A stretch of 64,000 nucleotides of DNA from Salinispira pacifica. Its GTDB lineage: Bacteria > Spirochaetota > Spirochaetia > DSM-27196 > Salinispiraceae. The notes below the pieces were generated by a model. That model ran no database searches, was not told the DNA's origin, and saw only the letters and a list, made by a program, of their open reading frames with translations. This document shows positions 43,773-53,521 of the stretch, piece by piece (position 1 is the stretch's first letter; every line of letters begins with the position of its first letter). A program made the translations under genes and the position numbers. The stretch spans positions 124,001-188,000 of the forward strand of contig NC_023035.1 in the NCBI RefSeq assembly GCF_000507245.1. The letters are read 5' to 3'.

Positions 43773-43801
43773 ATAATGAGCATATTTTATTGGATTGTCA
43801 A
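43773..43801 (-). promoter_or_regulatory. Promoter of tRNA-Ala
   Basis: On the minus strand TTGACA (43796-43801) is separated by 17 bases from CATTAT (43773-43778), with the tRNA 5' end 13 bases further on. The -35 element lies in the last codons of the preceding 76-residue gene. Confidence 0.7.
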
Positions 43802-44017
43802 TAACTCTTCTGATATTTCCTGCAGGTAGCCGGTGCGGATGCAGGACTCGAAAAGATCTTTGCTGAGCTCTTCGGTGGATTCGTTTTTCCCCCAGGCAGT
43901 CATGCTGGTCATCCGGATATCAATATGCTTTTCATCCTCTCCGAGTACGGATATTACCGTCTCAAAGCCGTTCAGACCCTGAACTTTATAGCTCTTTCCG
44001 ATGCGTTTGCGTTTCAT
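43787..44017 (-). CDS. Small conserved-looking protein, unknown
   Basis: A 76-residue protein with a basic start (MKRKRIGKSYKV) followed by an acidic, amphipathic C-terminal half. No family, signal or span is recognised. A strong GGGAGGA ribosome site six bases ahead argues that it is translated. Its last codons contain the -35 box of the tRNA-Ala promoter. The function is unknown. Confidence 0.68.
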   Translation of the reverse strand: MKRKRIGKSYKVQGLNGFETVISVLGEDEKHIDIRMTSMTAWGKNESTEELSKDLFESCIRTGYLQEISEELLTIQ

Positions 44018-44211
44018 ACAGTCCTCCCTTCCACACGGCCTCCAGGCCCGGGAAATATATTCTTAATTCCCGCCGTTTCAAATGTGCAATCCGAATCAGC
44101 GGCCTGTATTAATTTTCGCCATAAAATGAAATCACTTTAGCACTATACGACTCTCGGGAATTTGTTGAGGAACAGCTTGCGAATGAAAAACCCCCATGCA
44201 AGAATGGAATT

Positions 44212-44505
44212 ATGATAGTTCATGTTGTGATGTGGAAATTCAAAGATGATATTGACGGTCCGGGGGAATTTCCCGGAATGAAGAAGGAACTGGAAGCCCT
44301 TGTTGGAACCGTTCCCGGATTGATCTCCCTGGAGCTCGGTCTGAACGAAAACAGCTCAGCACCGGCCTGGGATGTGACTCTGCGGAGCGAACATGAAAGC
44401 CCCCGGGCCCTGGAAGAGTATCGGGTGCACCCGGCTCACAAGGCAGCTGCTGAAAGAATCTCCTCCATGATGAAGGACCGGGCGGTGGTGGATTACCGCC
44501 GTTGA
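44212..44505 (+). CDS. Dabb (stress-responsive alpha/beta barrel) protein
   Basis: A 97-residue protein with the Dabb pattern: start MIVHVVMWKFKDD, then a helix, PGLISLELGLNEN and the end YRVHPAHKAAAE. These small dimeric ferredoxin-like barrels occur as stress proteins in plants and as enzyme-like domains in bacteria; the function here is unknown. It lies 29 bases before the addB start on the same strand. The 194 bases upstream contain no other gene and no obvious promoter. Confidence 0.9.
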   Translation: MIVHVVMWKFKDDIDGPGEFPGMKKELEALVGTVPGLISLELGLNENSSAPAWDVTLRSEHESPRALEEYRVHPAHKAAAERISSMMKDRAVVDYRR

Positions 44506-44534
44506 CCTCTCCGGGGTTACCGAGGGATTTGAGA

Positions 44535-47306
44535 ATGAAAACTATTAACGATCTGCTGCAGCGCTTTCTTGAAGGTGATGAAATTTTCGTGCTCCCTTCG
44601 GAGATTGCCGCTGAAAGCTGGGCACGAACCATCGCCCGGCAAAGCATAGCGGTGAACCGCAGACGCCTGATATCCTGGGACAGCTTTAAAGAGCTCACAT
44701 TTTTCGGACAGCAGAGCTGGCGGCCTGCAAACGGTATTACCCGTTCGGTGTTCGCCCGGCTGATACTGGAACAAAACCGGCAGGAACAACTCTTCTCCCG
44801 GATCGTGCCGGTAAAATACCGGAATGATGTGGGGCTCTATGCACAGGGGATCTCCCGGATGCTTCCTGCTCTGGGTTCGCTGTGCCGGATGCCCCGGGAA
44901 CGGCTGGAGAAGGTGCTGGGACGGGCTCTGGCAGCTGACATTTTCAGGCTGGAAACGGCATACCGGAACTTTCTGGAACATCACCAGCGCTATGAGCCCT
45001 CATGGCAGGAGACATCGTATGTATCCGACGGCCGTTCCTACCTCATACTTTTCCCCGGGCTTCTGGAAGATTTCGAGGACTATAAATCCCAGCTGGAGTC
45101 TGCCTCCGGAATCCGTTTTCAGTTTCTCGGAGAGATGGAAGGAAATCAGCAGCTGAACCGGTATGAAGATCATCGGCAGGAACTGTTCCGGGTCATGGAG
45201 AACGTGGGTGAGCTGCTCCAGACGGGGGTGAATGCCTGGGAGATTGGCGTCTCCGTGGCCGGTTTTGATGAACTCAAAACCCGGCTGTCATACACTGCAA
45301 ATTCCATGGGAATTCCCCTCTCATTCAGAAAAGGACGCCCCCTTATTGAGTACCCTTCGGTGGCGTGGCTGGCACAGGTGGCTGCGCTGAGAAGCGATAA
45401 TTATTCGTTCCATGCCCTCCGCCGTCTGCTGAAAAATCCGGGGCTTCCCTGGAAGCCCGGGGCGGAAGCCGCCATCAAAGCTCTACTCGGGGAAGCTGTT
45501 GATACGGGGCTTGTGGAAGGGGGCTTAAGAGCCTGGAAGCGGCTGGCGGGATCCATCGACGGCAATTTCCGGAATTACGGATTAACCTCACGGCCGGGAA
45601 TTCAAAGCCTGTTTTCTTATTTTGATAATATGCTGGATGCGCCGAACGGTACTGAGTTATTTGACCGCATATATGAATTTTTCCGGGCATGGCTGAATAC
45701 GGAATCCTGGGGTGCAGGGGATGCAGCCGCCTGGCAGCGCTGTGCCGAGGAGATTAAATCCCTGGAAAAATCTTTGGGAGAGTACCCTGAATTCACCCCG
45801 GATATGTTTGAGTTCCTTAGCGCAGAGCTTGCCTCACGGCTGTATCTGCCCCAGGAGCAGGGCGGAGGAATTCAGGTGTACGATTATCGGGTGGCATCTG
45901 GCGCCGCCTTTCCGTATCATTTCGTGCTGAATCTGAACGCCGCAGACAGCAGAGTTCAAAAATCGGGCCTGGGATTTCTCCGGGAAGATCAGTACCGGGA
46001 GCTCTTCGGCGAAAACGGGGATATGACCCGTGCCTTTCTGAAGGGCTATGAATGTTCCGCTTCCCGTGTATTCATGAGCTGCAGCAGCATGTTGAAGGGG
46101 CGGGCTGTTCTGCCGGCTGAGAACTTCCTTACTGAACGTCATGGAAATGCTCCCTGGGCGTCCCCTGAGTATCTCCTACCCGGGGAACCCGAACAGATGG
46201 GCCCGTTCCCGGGAGTATCCACCGGCTGTGAGATCCCCGAAGACTTTGAAGGCAGCCGTTGGTCACAGCAGCTGGGAATTCCCGGAGAACGAATATCCAT
46301 GAGCAGGGTTCAGTCCTACATCGATTGTCCCCAGGGAATGTTCTGGAGACTTCAGAACATGGAACCCTGCAGGACAATTCCCGACGTCTACCCGGCGTCG
46401 TCCATCGGTAATGCTTTTCACCGCATTATGGAGGATCTCTACCGAATCATTCGGGACGGAGACGGCAGTTCGCCGCCCCAGTCCTTCCTCTCCTCCAGAC
46501 TTGAACAGTACCGGGGACTGGCGGACACACTGGTAAAGCGGATGTTCGGTGTGGACCGCAGCAAGCCCGGTTCTCCCCAGAGAAACATTCCCCGGTCCCT
46601 CCATGAACAGCTGAAGCAGCGTTTCATCCGTGCCGCACAGCATATTCTGGATCAGGACGCCGTACTTTTCGATTCATGGGAAATTTTCGGTCTGGAAATG
46701 GAGCTGGAGACAACCCTGAATTTCCGGGGTGAGAATATCAGGTTCCACGGCCGTGCCGACCGGGTAATGCGGAACCCCGCTGACGGTACGGTGGCGGTGC
46801 TGGATTATAAAAGCTCCAGTGTGCCGCCGTTTTCCCGGGTGCTCAACGGCATACAGCAGCATCTTCCGACGGTAAAGGAACAGAAGGGCATGGACCCGGA
46901 GGATGTCATCAGGCTGATACAGGATTGCTCAAGCGAACCCCTCTCAATTCAGCTCCCCGCATACGCATATTTATTGGCCAGCATGGGATATGAAGTAAGC
47001 AGGATGGGGTATTACATTTTGAAACCGGGTGATAACGGTCTCAGCGGAAACTACACATCGGTCCTGGATATTCAGGATCCTCCGCCGGCCACAGTTTCCT
47101 CCCAGGCACCCATGAAACATCCGGTGCTTCTGAATGCCGTCAGGCAGGGTGCGGAAACGCAGACAATTGCGGCTCTGGAAGGCATGGCACAGGGGGATTT
47201 CCGAATGCCCGATGAAACCTGTTCAAGCTGCAGCTTCAAGGGGCTCTGCCGCCATCGTTTTGCGGTGAAAATGCCCCATGAGGTAAAACCAAGGAATGAA
47301 GCATGA
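44535..47306 (+). CDS. addB: AddB/RexB-like exonuclease subunit with iron-sulfur nuclease domain
   Basis: A protein of 923 residues. The N-terminal part is helicase-like but has no recognisable Walker A, as in RexB-type subunits. Close to residue 597 the first Cys of a putative iron-sulfur site lies in YIDCPQGMF; the other three are in CSSCSFKGLC near 895-904. Between them the PD-(D/E)XK core reads VLDYKSSS near residue 754. With AddA it should process double-strand ends and load RecA. I start at MKTINDLL because a TTG start 11 codons upstream lacks support. Its stop overlaps the AddA start by four bases. Confidence 0.88.
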   Translation: MKTINDLLQRFLEGDEIFVLPSEIAAESWARTIARQSIAVNRRRLISWDSFKELTFFGQQSWRPANGITRSVFARLILEQNRQEQLFSRIVPVKYRNDVGLYAQGISRMLPALGSLCRMPRERLEKVLGRALAADIFRLETAYRNFLEHHQRYEPSWQETSYVSDGRSYLILFPGLLEDFEDYKSQLESASGIRFQFLGEMEGNQQLNRYEDHRQELFRVMENVGELLQTGVNAWEIGVSVAGFDELKTRLSYTANSMGIPLSFRKGRPLIEYPSVAWLAQVAALRSDNYSFHALRRLLKNPGLPWKPGAEAAIKALLGEAVDTGLVEGGLRAWKRLAGSIDGNFRNYGLTSRPGIQSLFSYFDNMLDAPNGTELFDRIYEFFRAWLNTESWGAGDAAAWQRCAEEIKSLEKSLGEYPEFTPDMFEFLSAELASRLYLPQEQGGGIQVYDYRVASGAAFPYHFVLNLNAADSRVQKSGLGFLREDQYRELFGENGDMTRAFLKGYECSASRVFMSCSSMLKGRAVLPAENFLTERHGNAPWASPEYLLPGEPEQMGPFPGVSTGCEIPEDFEGSRWSQQLGIPGERISMSRVQSYIDCPQGMFWRLQNMEPCRTIPDVYPASSIGNAFHRIMEDLYRIIRDGDGSSPPQSFLSSRLEQYRGLADTLVKRMFGVDRSKPGSPQRNIPRSLHEQLKQRFIRAAQHILDQDAVLFDSWEIFGLEMELETTLNFRGENIRFHGRADRVMRNPADGTVAVLDYKSSSVPPFSRVLNGIQQHLPTVKEQKGMDPEDVIRLIQDCSSEPLSIQLPAYAYLLASMGYEVSRMGYYILKPGDNGLSGNYTSVLDIQDPPPATVSSQAPMKHPVLLNAVRQGAETQTIAALEGMAQGDFRMPDETCSSCSFKGLCRHRFAVKMPHEVKPRNEA

Positions 47307-50300
47307 AATTTTCTGAAAATCAGCTCAAGGCCATCGAAACCAGAGAGCACAGCATCGTATCTGCCGGGGCGGGTGCAGGAAAAACGTCCGTACTTGTTGA
47401 ACGGTATCTGAGTCTGCTGAATAATGACGGCTGCGGGGTTGAAAACATATTGTGCCTCACTTTCACCCGGAAAGCCGCAGGTGAGATGTATGAACGGGTT
47501 CACCGTCGGCTTATGAACGAAACTGAAAATCCCCTCTTTCGTCGGCAGTTTGAACGTTTTGACCGGGCGCGAATTACAACCATCGACGGTTTCTGCAACA
47601 CCATTCTGCGGCCATACCTGAGCGATTTCGGCTATCCCGGAACTGTTTCCGTGGTATCCGACGAGATGGACCGGGAGCTGAATCAATTCTGTCTGAATTT
47701 TCTCAGCCGCAATCTCTCGTCCCCCGGAATATCACGCCTGCTGGAGCATTTTTCATTTCACGGATTGGTGGATGATCTATTCATGCCGCTGATAAAATCC
47801 CCGGATAGATCATCAGACGGCCCCCCGGATAGAGCTGCAGATACATCTACAGATGGAGCCGCAGCTAAATCTGCAGATAGCCCTCCCAATAGAGCTCCAA
47901 ATAGACCCACAGAGAGCGGGGGATCATTTTATGCAGTTCACCGGAACCTCCTGCTGGAGCTTGTGAACCGTGCTCTTTCGGATCTTCATGATTCCCTGAC
48001 GGGAATTCTCGGCCTCAGGGGGGATCTGGATGAAAAATCCCTGAAAGGAAAACTGACTGAGGTTCTGACCACCCTGGATGACGCACTGGCTCATCTGGAT
48101 CAGATCCCTTCCCTGCTTACAGAGCCTGACCCTCAGATTATCCAGAGCATGCTTCCTGTGCTGATGAATCTCAAGGTCGGGCTGTCCGGATTCACATCTT
48201 CTACAGCCAAGGCTGCACACCCCTGGAAAGAGTACCGGGACGTTCACAGAAAGGTTCTGGAACAGCTGCTTATCCCTTCCCTGATCATTCTCAGCGAAGA
48301 TGAAGCCTACGAAGACATGTACCGGGTGCTTGAAGAGTTCAAAGTGAAGGCTGCCGAGTTTAAGCGCCGCAACGGAATTCTTTTCTTCCAGGACCTTCTG
48401 CACATGGCCCGGTATGTGCTTCTGGAATATCCCGATTTTGCAGACGTTCTCCGGCGGGAAATCCGCTTTATTATGATTGATGAATTTCAGGACAACAACG
48501 AGGATCAGAAGGAACTGCTGTTTCTCCTGGCTGCAGAGCCCGGGTACCGGGAAAAACGGGTGCCGGAATTCCGGGAGCTGAGACCGGGAGTACTCTACTT
48601 TGTAGGGGATCAGAAACAGTCCATCTACCGTTTCCGGAATGCCGATGTATCAGTCTTTAAAGCACTGTCGGGAGAGCTTCCTCCCGGGGGCAGGGCCATC
48701 AGTCTGTCGGAAAACTTCCGGAGCAGTCCCGGCCTGATAAATGGATTCAACCGGATGTTTCCCCACATTATGGGAGGAGAAAAAAGCTTTGAGGCTGAAT
48801 ATGAGCAGCTTTCTCCGGGCCTGAAGCAGCTGGGGAATTCCCGTTTTGAGCTGCTTGCGGGGTTCAAGGATGATCACGGCGGTGAATACCTTTCTGCATC
48901 GGAACATGAAGCTTATGTGGTGGCGGAAAAAATCAGAAGGATTGTAAGCTCCGATGACTATCTGATTCCGGATGAAGAGACTTCAGAACTCCGAAGGCCT
49001 GATTTTGAGGATATCGCCGTTTTATATAAAACCGGAAGCCTTCAAAATCAGCTGGAGGCCATGTTCAGGCGCTTTTCCATTCCCTACACGGGAGACAGTA
49101 CACGGTCGCTGTTTCATGACGCTCCTGCGTATGATATCCACTCCTTTCTGAAATTCTGTGTCTATCCGGAAGATCGGGTTTCATTTGCATCATTTCTCCG
49201 TTCGCCCATGGTTGCTCTGGGAGACCGGAGTATAACCGGGCTGATTGCCGCCCTTCCGGAACACATCAATCCGGAAGAACTTGCGAATAGAATCCTTGCT
49301 GCAGAACCGGGAGATGCTCCGGGCGAACTCACTGACAATGATGAGCTGCAGCGTTTGAAAGAAGGGATTTCCCTGTGGGCCGACTGCAGGAGCAAGATTG
49401 ACCGGATTTCCCATCAGGAGCTGCTGGCGCATATCTGGAGAGAATCCGGGTATGAGGCGTTTATGCATTCCGATCCGTACAAAAGGGGATTCCTGGAATA
49501 CTATGATTATCTTCTTGAATTCTTTGAGCAGCATGAGGGGTTTACTGTTGCCGAACTGCTGGAAGATCTGGAGGAGTATTTGGGCAGTAATAAACGGGCT
49601 GACGATTTATCCATCTTCCGGGAAACCGGGGGAGGGGTGCAGCTCATGACTATCCATAAATCCAAAGGCCTTGAATTTCCCGTGGTGTTCCTGGTGAACA
49701 CAAATTCACGGGGCAGGGCGGATACCAGCGCATCCAAGCCCTTTATTCCCTCTCCCGAAGGCACACCTCTGGTGTACGGAGGCATCAGTGAGGATGTGGT
49801 CCACACATGGTTTCCCGGAGATACACAGGCTGGAAAGAATTTCCGAAATCCGCTGGTACGGGAGCTGCAGGCCAGGACCCGAATGGAGGAAAATGCCGAA
49901 GCAAGACGGCTGCTCTATGTCGCTCTCACCAGGGCTCAGCAGCATGTGATCGTAACGGCGGATAATATTTCACGTACCGGAAAAAAAGCCGCAGGCAGTG
50001 ACAGCGACGGAGGTATTCCTGACCGGCGCCATTCAACCGATGAAGAGGAGAATCTCTACGATCTATTGGAATCCGCTCTCCAGATTGGCCGAACCGCTCT
50101 TGGCGACATGGAGCCTGGATCCCGGCTGCGCCACAGCCTGTGGGAAAATTCTTTTCAGATTGAAATACATCGGACAACCTCTGTTCCTGTATCCGCCATA
50201 TCCACCCGAAGCTCCGGTGCCGCGGGTATCGAACCTCTGTCCGGACCTCCGTCTCCCCTGAAGCTGCCCGCATTTCCGCCCTACAGTATCAGTGTTACAG

Positions 50301-51004
50301 GCCTGCAAGCCTATCTCCATGAAACCCGGGAAAATCGGTCCCGGAGGGAAGATAGTCTTCCATACCCGTCAGAATCGGAGCTTGAAGCCGGTTCTGTGCC
50401 GCAAAAGCAGGGCGAAGCGGCCCGGCTTGGAACCCTGGTTCATCGTATTATTGAATTGAATCTTAACTCACGGCAAAACCTGCTTTCCCGGGAAGGGAGG
50501 GATCTTCAGTGGCCTCTGGGTCAGCTGGATGATATGTTTGCAGACAGCTATGATCCGCAGGAATGGAAGCGGCTGCAACCTCAGGCTGAAGAGCTCTGCC
50601 GGAATTTTTTCTCATCCGAACTGTATGAAAGAATATGCGGTTCTGATGACCGGGAAACGGAACTGCCGTTCTCTCTTTATCTGGGCGATGCCTATGTTCA
50701 GGGACAGATAGATCTGATTTTCCTGGAAAATGACCGGCTGTATATACTGGATTTTAAAACCGGTGAAGAAGTTGACCCCGTACAGTATTCATTGCAGCTC
50801 GATATCTACCGCCTCGCCCTGGAGCATATGCTGGATCAGTTGTGGCCCGGGAAGGAAACGCAGAATTTCAGCATGGAAGGGGCAATTGCTGATGTGAGAA
50901 ATGCGAAGCTGGTTCCGGTTCCCCGGGAATTCGGGATGGATGATATTCAAAACCTGGTATCAGAGTACCGGCTGGGGCGGAACCATGCAGCCGGAGAAAT
51001 CTGA
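47303..51004 (+). CDS. addA: AddA-type helicase-nuclease
   Basis: A large UvrD-family helicase with nuclease domain, 1233 residues. Walker A is SAGAGAGKTS (residues 20-29), motif Ia LTFTRKAAGEMYERV, Walker B MIDEFQDNNEDQ near 391, and motif VI LLYVALTRAQQHV. The C-terminal PD-(D/E)XK domain has GTLVHRIIELN, and LYILDFKTGEE near 1146. Residues about 166-209 are a low-complexity insert of repeated DRA/DG/AAD-type units, not found in AddA from other groups that I know. With AddB it forms the RecBCD-like end-resection enzyme. Confidence 0.93.
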   Translation: MKFSENQLKAIETREHSIVSAGAGAGKTSVLVERYLSLLNNDGCGVENILCLTFTRKAAGEMYERVHRRLMNETENPLFRRQFERFDRARITTIDGFCNTILRPYLSDFGYPGTVSVVSDEMDRELNQFCLNFLSRNLSSPGISRLLEHFSFHGLVDDLFMPLIKSPDRSSDGPPDRAADTSTDGAAAKSADSPPNRAPNRPTESGGSFYAVHRNLLLELVNRALSDLHDSLTGILGLRGDLDEKSLKGKLTEVLTTLDDALAHLDQIPSLLTEPDPQIIQSMLPVLMNLKVGLSGFTSSTAKAAHPWKEYRDVHRKVLEQLLIPSLIILSEDEAYEDMYRVLEEFKVKAAEFKRRNGILFFQDLLHMARYVLLEYPDFADVLRREIRFIMIDEFQDNNEDQKELLFLLAAEPGYREKRVPEFRELRPGVLYFVGDQKQSIYRFRNADVSVFKALSGELPPGGRAISLSENFRSSPGLINGFNRMFPHIMGGEKSFEAEYEQLSPGLKQLGNSRFELLAGFKDDHGGEYLSASEHEAYVVAEKIRRIVSSDDYLIPDEETSELRRPDFEDIAVLYKTGSLQNQLEAMFRRFSIPYTGDSTRSLFHDAPAYDIHSFLKFCVYPEDRVSFASFLRSPMVALGDRSITGLIAALPEHINPEELANRILAAEPGDAPGELTDNDELQRLKEGISLWADCRSKIDRISHQELLAHIWRESGYEAFMHSDPYKRGFLEYYDYLLEFFEQHEGFTVAELLEDLEEYLGSNKRADDLSIFRETGGGVQLMTIHKSKGLEFPVVFLVNTNSRGRADTSASKPFIPSPEGTPLVYGGISEDVVHTWFPGDTQAGKNFRNPLVRELQARTRMEENAEARRLLYVALTRAQQHVIVTADNISRTGKKAAGSDSDGGIPDRRHSTDEEENLYDLLESALQIGRTALGDMEPGSRLRHSLWENSFQIEIHRTTSVPVSAISTRSSGAAGIEPLSGPPSPLKLPAFPPYSISVTGLQAYLHETRENRSRREDSLPYPSESELEAGSVPQKQGEAARLGTLVHRIIELNLNSRQNLLSREGRDLQWPLGQLDDMFADSYDPQEWKRLQPQAEELCRNFFSSELYERICGSDDRETELPFSLYLGDAYVQGQIDLIFLENDRLYILDFKTGEEVDPVQYSLQLDIYRLALEHMLDQLWPGKETQNFSMEGAIADVRNAKLVPVPREFGMDDIQNLVSEYRLGRNHAAGEI

Positions 51005-51039
51005 CATCTACACTATTTCCACACTCTTCGGGGTAATCT

Positions 51040-52050
51040 TTACCAGATAAAGTAGTTTCCGCCGAAAGTCAGGCCGGAGCCGAAACCGATGGTGAGAACC
51101 TTATCTCCACGCTTCAGCAGGCCCTTCCGCTGCATCTCCTCCATAGCGATGGGGATGCTTGCAGCGGAAGTGTTGGCATAGTGACGAATGTTCATAAAGA
51201 ACTTTTCTTCGGGCCATCCGTTGCGTTTACAGGCGGCCTCAATAATGCGTTTGTTCGCCTGGTGGGGAATTACATGGTCGATTTCATCCATGCTGACCGA
51301 ATTGATCTCCAGCAGGCGATTAATGCTGTCTGTTATTGCCTGAACGGCGAAGACATATACCTGCCGGCCGTTCATGTGAAGATACAAGTCCTCTTCGGGA
51401 GTGATGCCCGGAACATAGGGGGTACGGGTGCCGCCTGCGGGACGCAGCAGGTGCTCTACACCGCTGCCCCGGCTTCCAAGCACAGATGAAAAAATGCCGC
51501 TACCCGCAGTTTTTTCTCCGGGGCTGACTACCACCGCTCCGGCGCCGTCCCCGAACAGAACGCATGTGGACCGGTCTTTCCAGTTGATAATTTTCGAGTA
51601 TACTTCAGCCCCCACAACCAGAACGTTCCTGGCGGCTCCGCTGAGGACGAAGTTTTTCGCCGTTTCCAGACCGTATATGAACCCGGTGCAGGCCGCAACA
51701 AGGTCCATGGCACCGGCGTTTTCGGCCCCCAGTTTATCCTGAACGATGCAGGCGGTGGACGGCAGCCCCGGATAGTCGGGGGTGGATGTGGCAAGAAGAA
51801 CCAGATCGATGTCGGATCCTTTCAGCTCTTCTCCCCCGGGGTCCTGAAGGGAAATATTATCCAGTGCATGCCGGACTGCAGCATACCCAAGGTCGCTGGC
51901 AGCTTCATTCTCTGCCGCAACCCGCCGTTCCTTGATTCCTGTATGAGAAAAGATCCACTCGTCATTTGTGTCGATAGTCTTTGCCAGGTCATCATTTGTG
52001 ATAATTTTTTCGGGAACATACGCTCCCACCGATCGAATATATGCCTGCAT
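51040..52050 (-). CDS. fabH: 3-oxoacyl-ACP synthase III
   Basis: The condensing enzyme that starts fatty acid synthesis from an acyl-CoA and malonyl-ACP, 336 residues. The catalytic triad is visible: C121 in AACTGF, H263 in IPHQAN and N293 in HYANTSAAS. The C-terminal GFGSGLTFGGNYFIW is standard. I chose MQAYIRSV with AAGGAG eight bases ahead; the frame also allows TTG two codons before. It is on the minus strand, separated from fabG and fabF on the plus strand by an unknown gene. Confidence 0.96.
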   Translation of the reverse strand: MQAYIRSVGAYVPEKIITNDDLAKTIDTNDEWIFSHTGIKERRVAAENEAASDLGYAAVRHALDNISLQDPGGEELKGSDIDLVLLATSTPDYPGLPSTACIVQDKLGAENAGAMDLVAACTGFIYGLETAKNFVLSGAARNVLVVGAEVYSKIINWKDRSTCVLFGDGAGAVVVSPGEKTAGSGIFSSVLGSRGSGVEHLLRPAGGTRTPYVPGITPEEDLYLHMNGRQVYVFAVQAITDSINRLLEINSVSMDEIDHVIPHQANKRIIEAACKRNGWPEEKFFMNIRHYANTSAASIPIAMEEMQRKGLLKRGDKVLTIGFGSGLTFGGNYFIW

Positions 52051-52135
52051 ATTCAATGCTCCTTACTGTAAAATGGATGGCCGGTGCAGGAAGCCCGGGA
52101 GGCAGATTATCCTGCTGAATTGGGCGAACATCCGG

Positions 52136-53377
52136 CTAATCATTGAACCGCTCAAGCAGTTCTTTCCGGTCTTCAGAGAATCTTCGAATGAAATCATTCA
52201 CATCATCGCTGTCCGCGTCTTCATATCGGGTTCCGGGAAAATTGGAAATGGCAAATTCCGTATTTTCCTCATTCACAAAATCGGGAATGGCCGTTGCCGT
52301 ATCCAGGTTGTGCAATTCATTAAACACTATGTACAGATCCGCCATCTGCCTGAAGAGAAGGTCGGAGCCTCCGTTGTTGTCATTGGTATACCCGATGGCA
52401 AAATTGGTATGGCCGATTGCAGTGTCTCCGGTGAACGGCATATCTTCCATTGCGATTGCAAAGGGAAAGAGCCGATCGCCGGTCCCGTTTTCTTTCATGC
52501 GTTCAATTGCAGCGGTCATGAGACCGTTCACCGGATGCTGTGCTCGTGAGGTGGTGAAGCTGCTGGGCCAGGGACTGTGAAACAGTACCGTTGCGACCCT
52601 GTCGCCGTACCTATCGGCAAGGATTCTTCCGCTCTGGCGGGACTCCTCCATTCCGATGGCATTCATTTCTTCTGCATGGGATTTCAGGAGGAAATCGGTA
52701 AAGGCTTTTTCCCGATCAAGAAAAACCAGGGCGGATTCTCCCTTCTCCAGAATTGATGCGCTGATTGTCCGGGCGATGAACTCGTCGGGATTTCCTTCTT
52801 CCATCACCTGCCGCAGTTTGTTGGGATCGCGAAAGTCGTCTGTTGTGCTGAGATGGGCGTAACTCTGGAATACATTTAATCCCAACACTCTGAATGGTCC
52901 TTCCGGGGAGTTGTTTACCCGCCAGGCGGCTTCAAGCAGCTGCACGTATTCGTTGTATCCCCATGTGACAAGGCGGCGCATAAGCAGTTCTTCCGCCGTA
53001 TCTCTGTCAAATTCAGGGGCATTAATCAGGTTGTCGATCGTGTCCTGGTCGGATGCCAAAAGATGTTCCAGGCCCAGGATCCGCACACCTGCGCCGGGAA
53101 GCTGCGGGAGAAGTTCTGCGATAAAGTCGACCTCATTTTTGATAATTCCCAGTTCACCGGCCAGAACTACCTGGTGGTCCTGAAAAAGGTCGAGAACGCC
53201 CCTGGAGGGGTCGGTTTTCCCCTGTTCTATTTCGGAAACCAGCCGGCTCACCTGCTCCGGATCCAGCTCAGGAAGAGGATGTTCCTCCGGCTCCAGCCAG
53301 CCGAACGGGTTGAAAATAACAAATACCACTCCCAGACCAAGAAGAATCAGGGCAACAATTGTGACTCGCTCATTCAT
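52136..53377 (-). CDS. Membrane-anchored protein with EreA/ChaN-like fold, unknown
   Basis: A 413-residue protein with one N-terminal transmembrane helix (about 5-28) and an extracytoplasmic domain. The start of that domain, VVLAGELGIIKNEVDFIAELLPQL, resembles the GExH segment of erythromycin esterase-like and ChaN-like proteins, but the His is replaced by Gly. Asp and Glu residues are numerous towards the end. I am not sure of the family. It lies upstream of fabH on the same strand by 85 bases. Confidence 0.6.
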   Translation of the reverse strand: MNERVTIVALILLGLGVVFVIFNPFGWLEPEEHPLPELDPEQVSRLVSEIEQGKTDPSRGVLDLFQDHQVVLAGELGIIKNEVDFIAELLPQLPGAGVRILGLEHLLASDQDTIDNLINAPEFDRDTAEELLMRRLVTWGYNEYVQLLEAAWRVNNSPEGPFRVLGLNVFQSYAHLSTTDDFRDPNKLRQVMEEGNPDEFIARTISASILEKGESALVFLDREKAFTDFLLKSHAEEMNAIGMEESRQSGRILADRYGDRVATVLFHSPWPSSFTTSRAQHPVNGLMTAAIERMKENGTGDRLFPFAIAMEDMPFTGDTAIGHTNFAIGYTNDNNGGSDLLFRQMADLYIVFNELHNLDTATAIPDFVNEENTEFAISNFPGTRYEDADSDDVNDFIRRFSEDRKELLERFND

Positions 53378-53460
53378 ATCAGCTCACTATACCTGTGTGG
53401 AAAAAATTATGCCAGAGTTTAGAATATTTCCTGAATAGTGTTCAATAATATCTTCCATTT

Positions 53461-53489
53461 TTGAATCATATTCGGTAATCTTGTAATAT
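53461..53489 (+). promoter_or_regulatory. Promoter of fabG
   Basis: TTGAAT (53461-53466), 17 bases, then TAATAT (53484-53489), giving a leader of about 25 bases with GGGGGAG ahead of the ATG. Confidence 0.7.
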
Positions 53490-53521
53490 ACAAGAAAACA
53501 CAATTTCACATGGGGGAGCAT

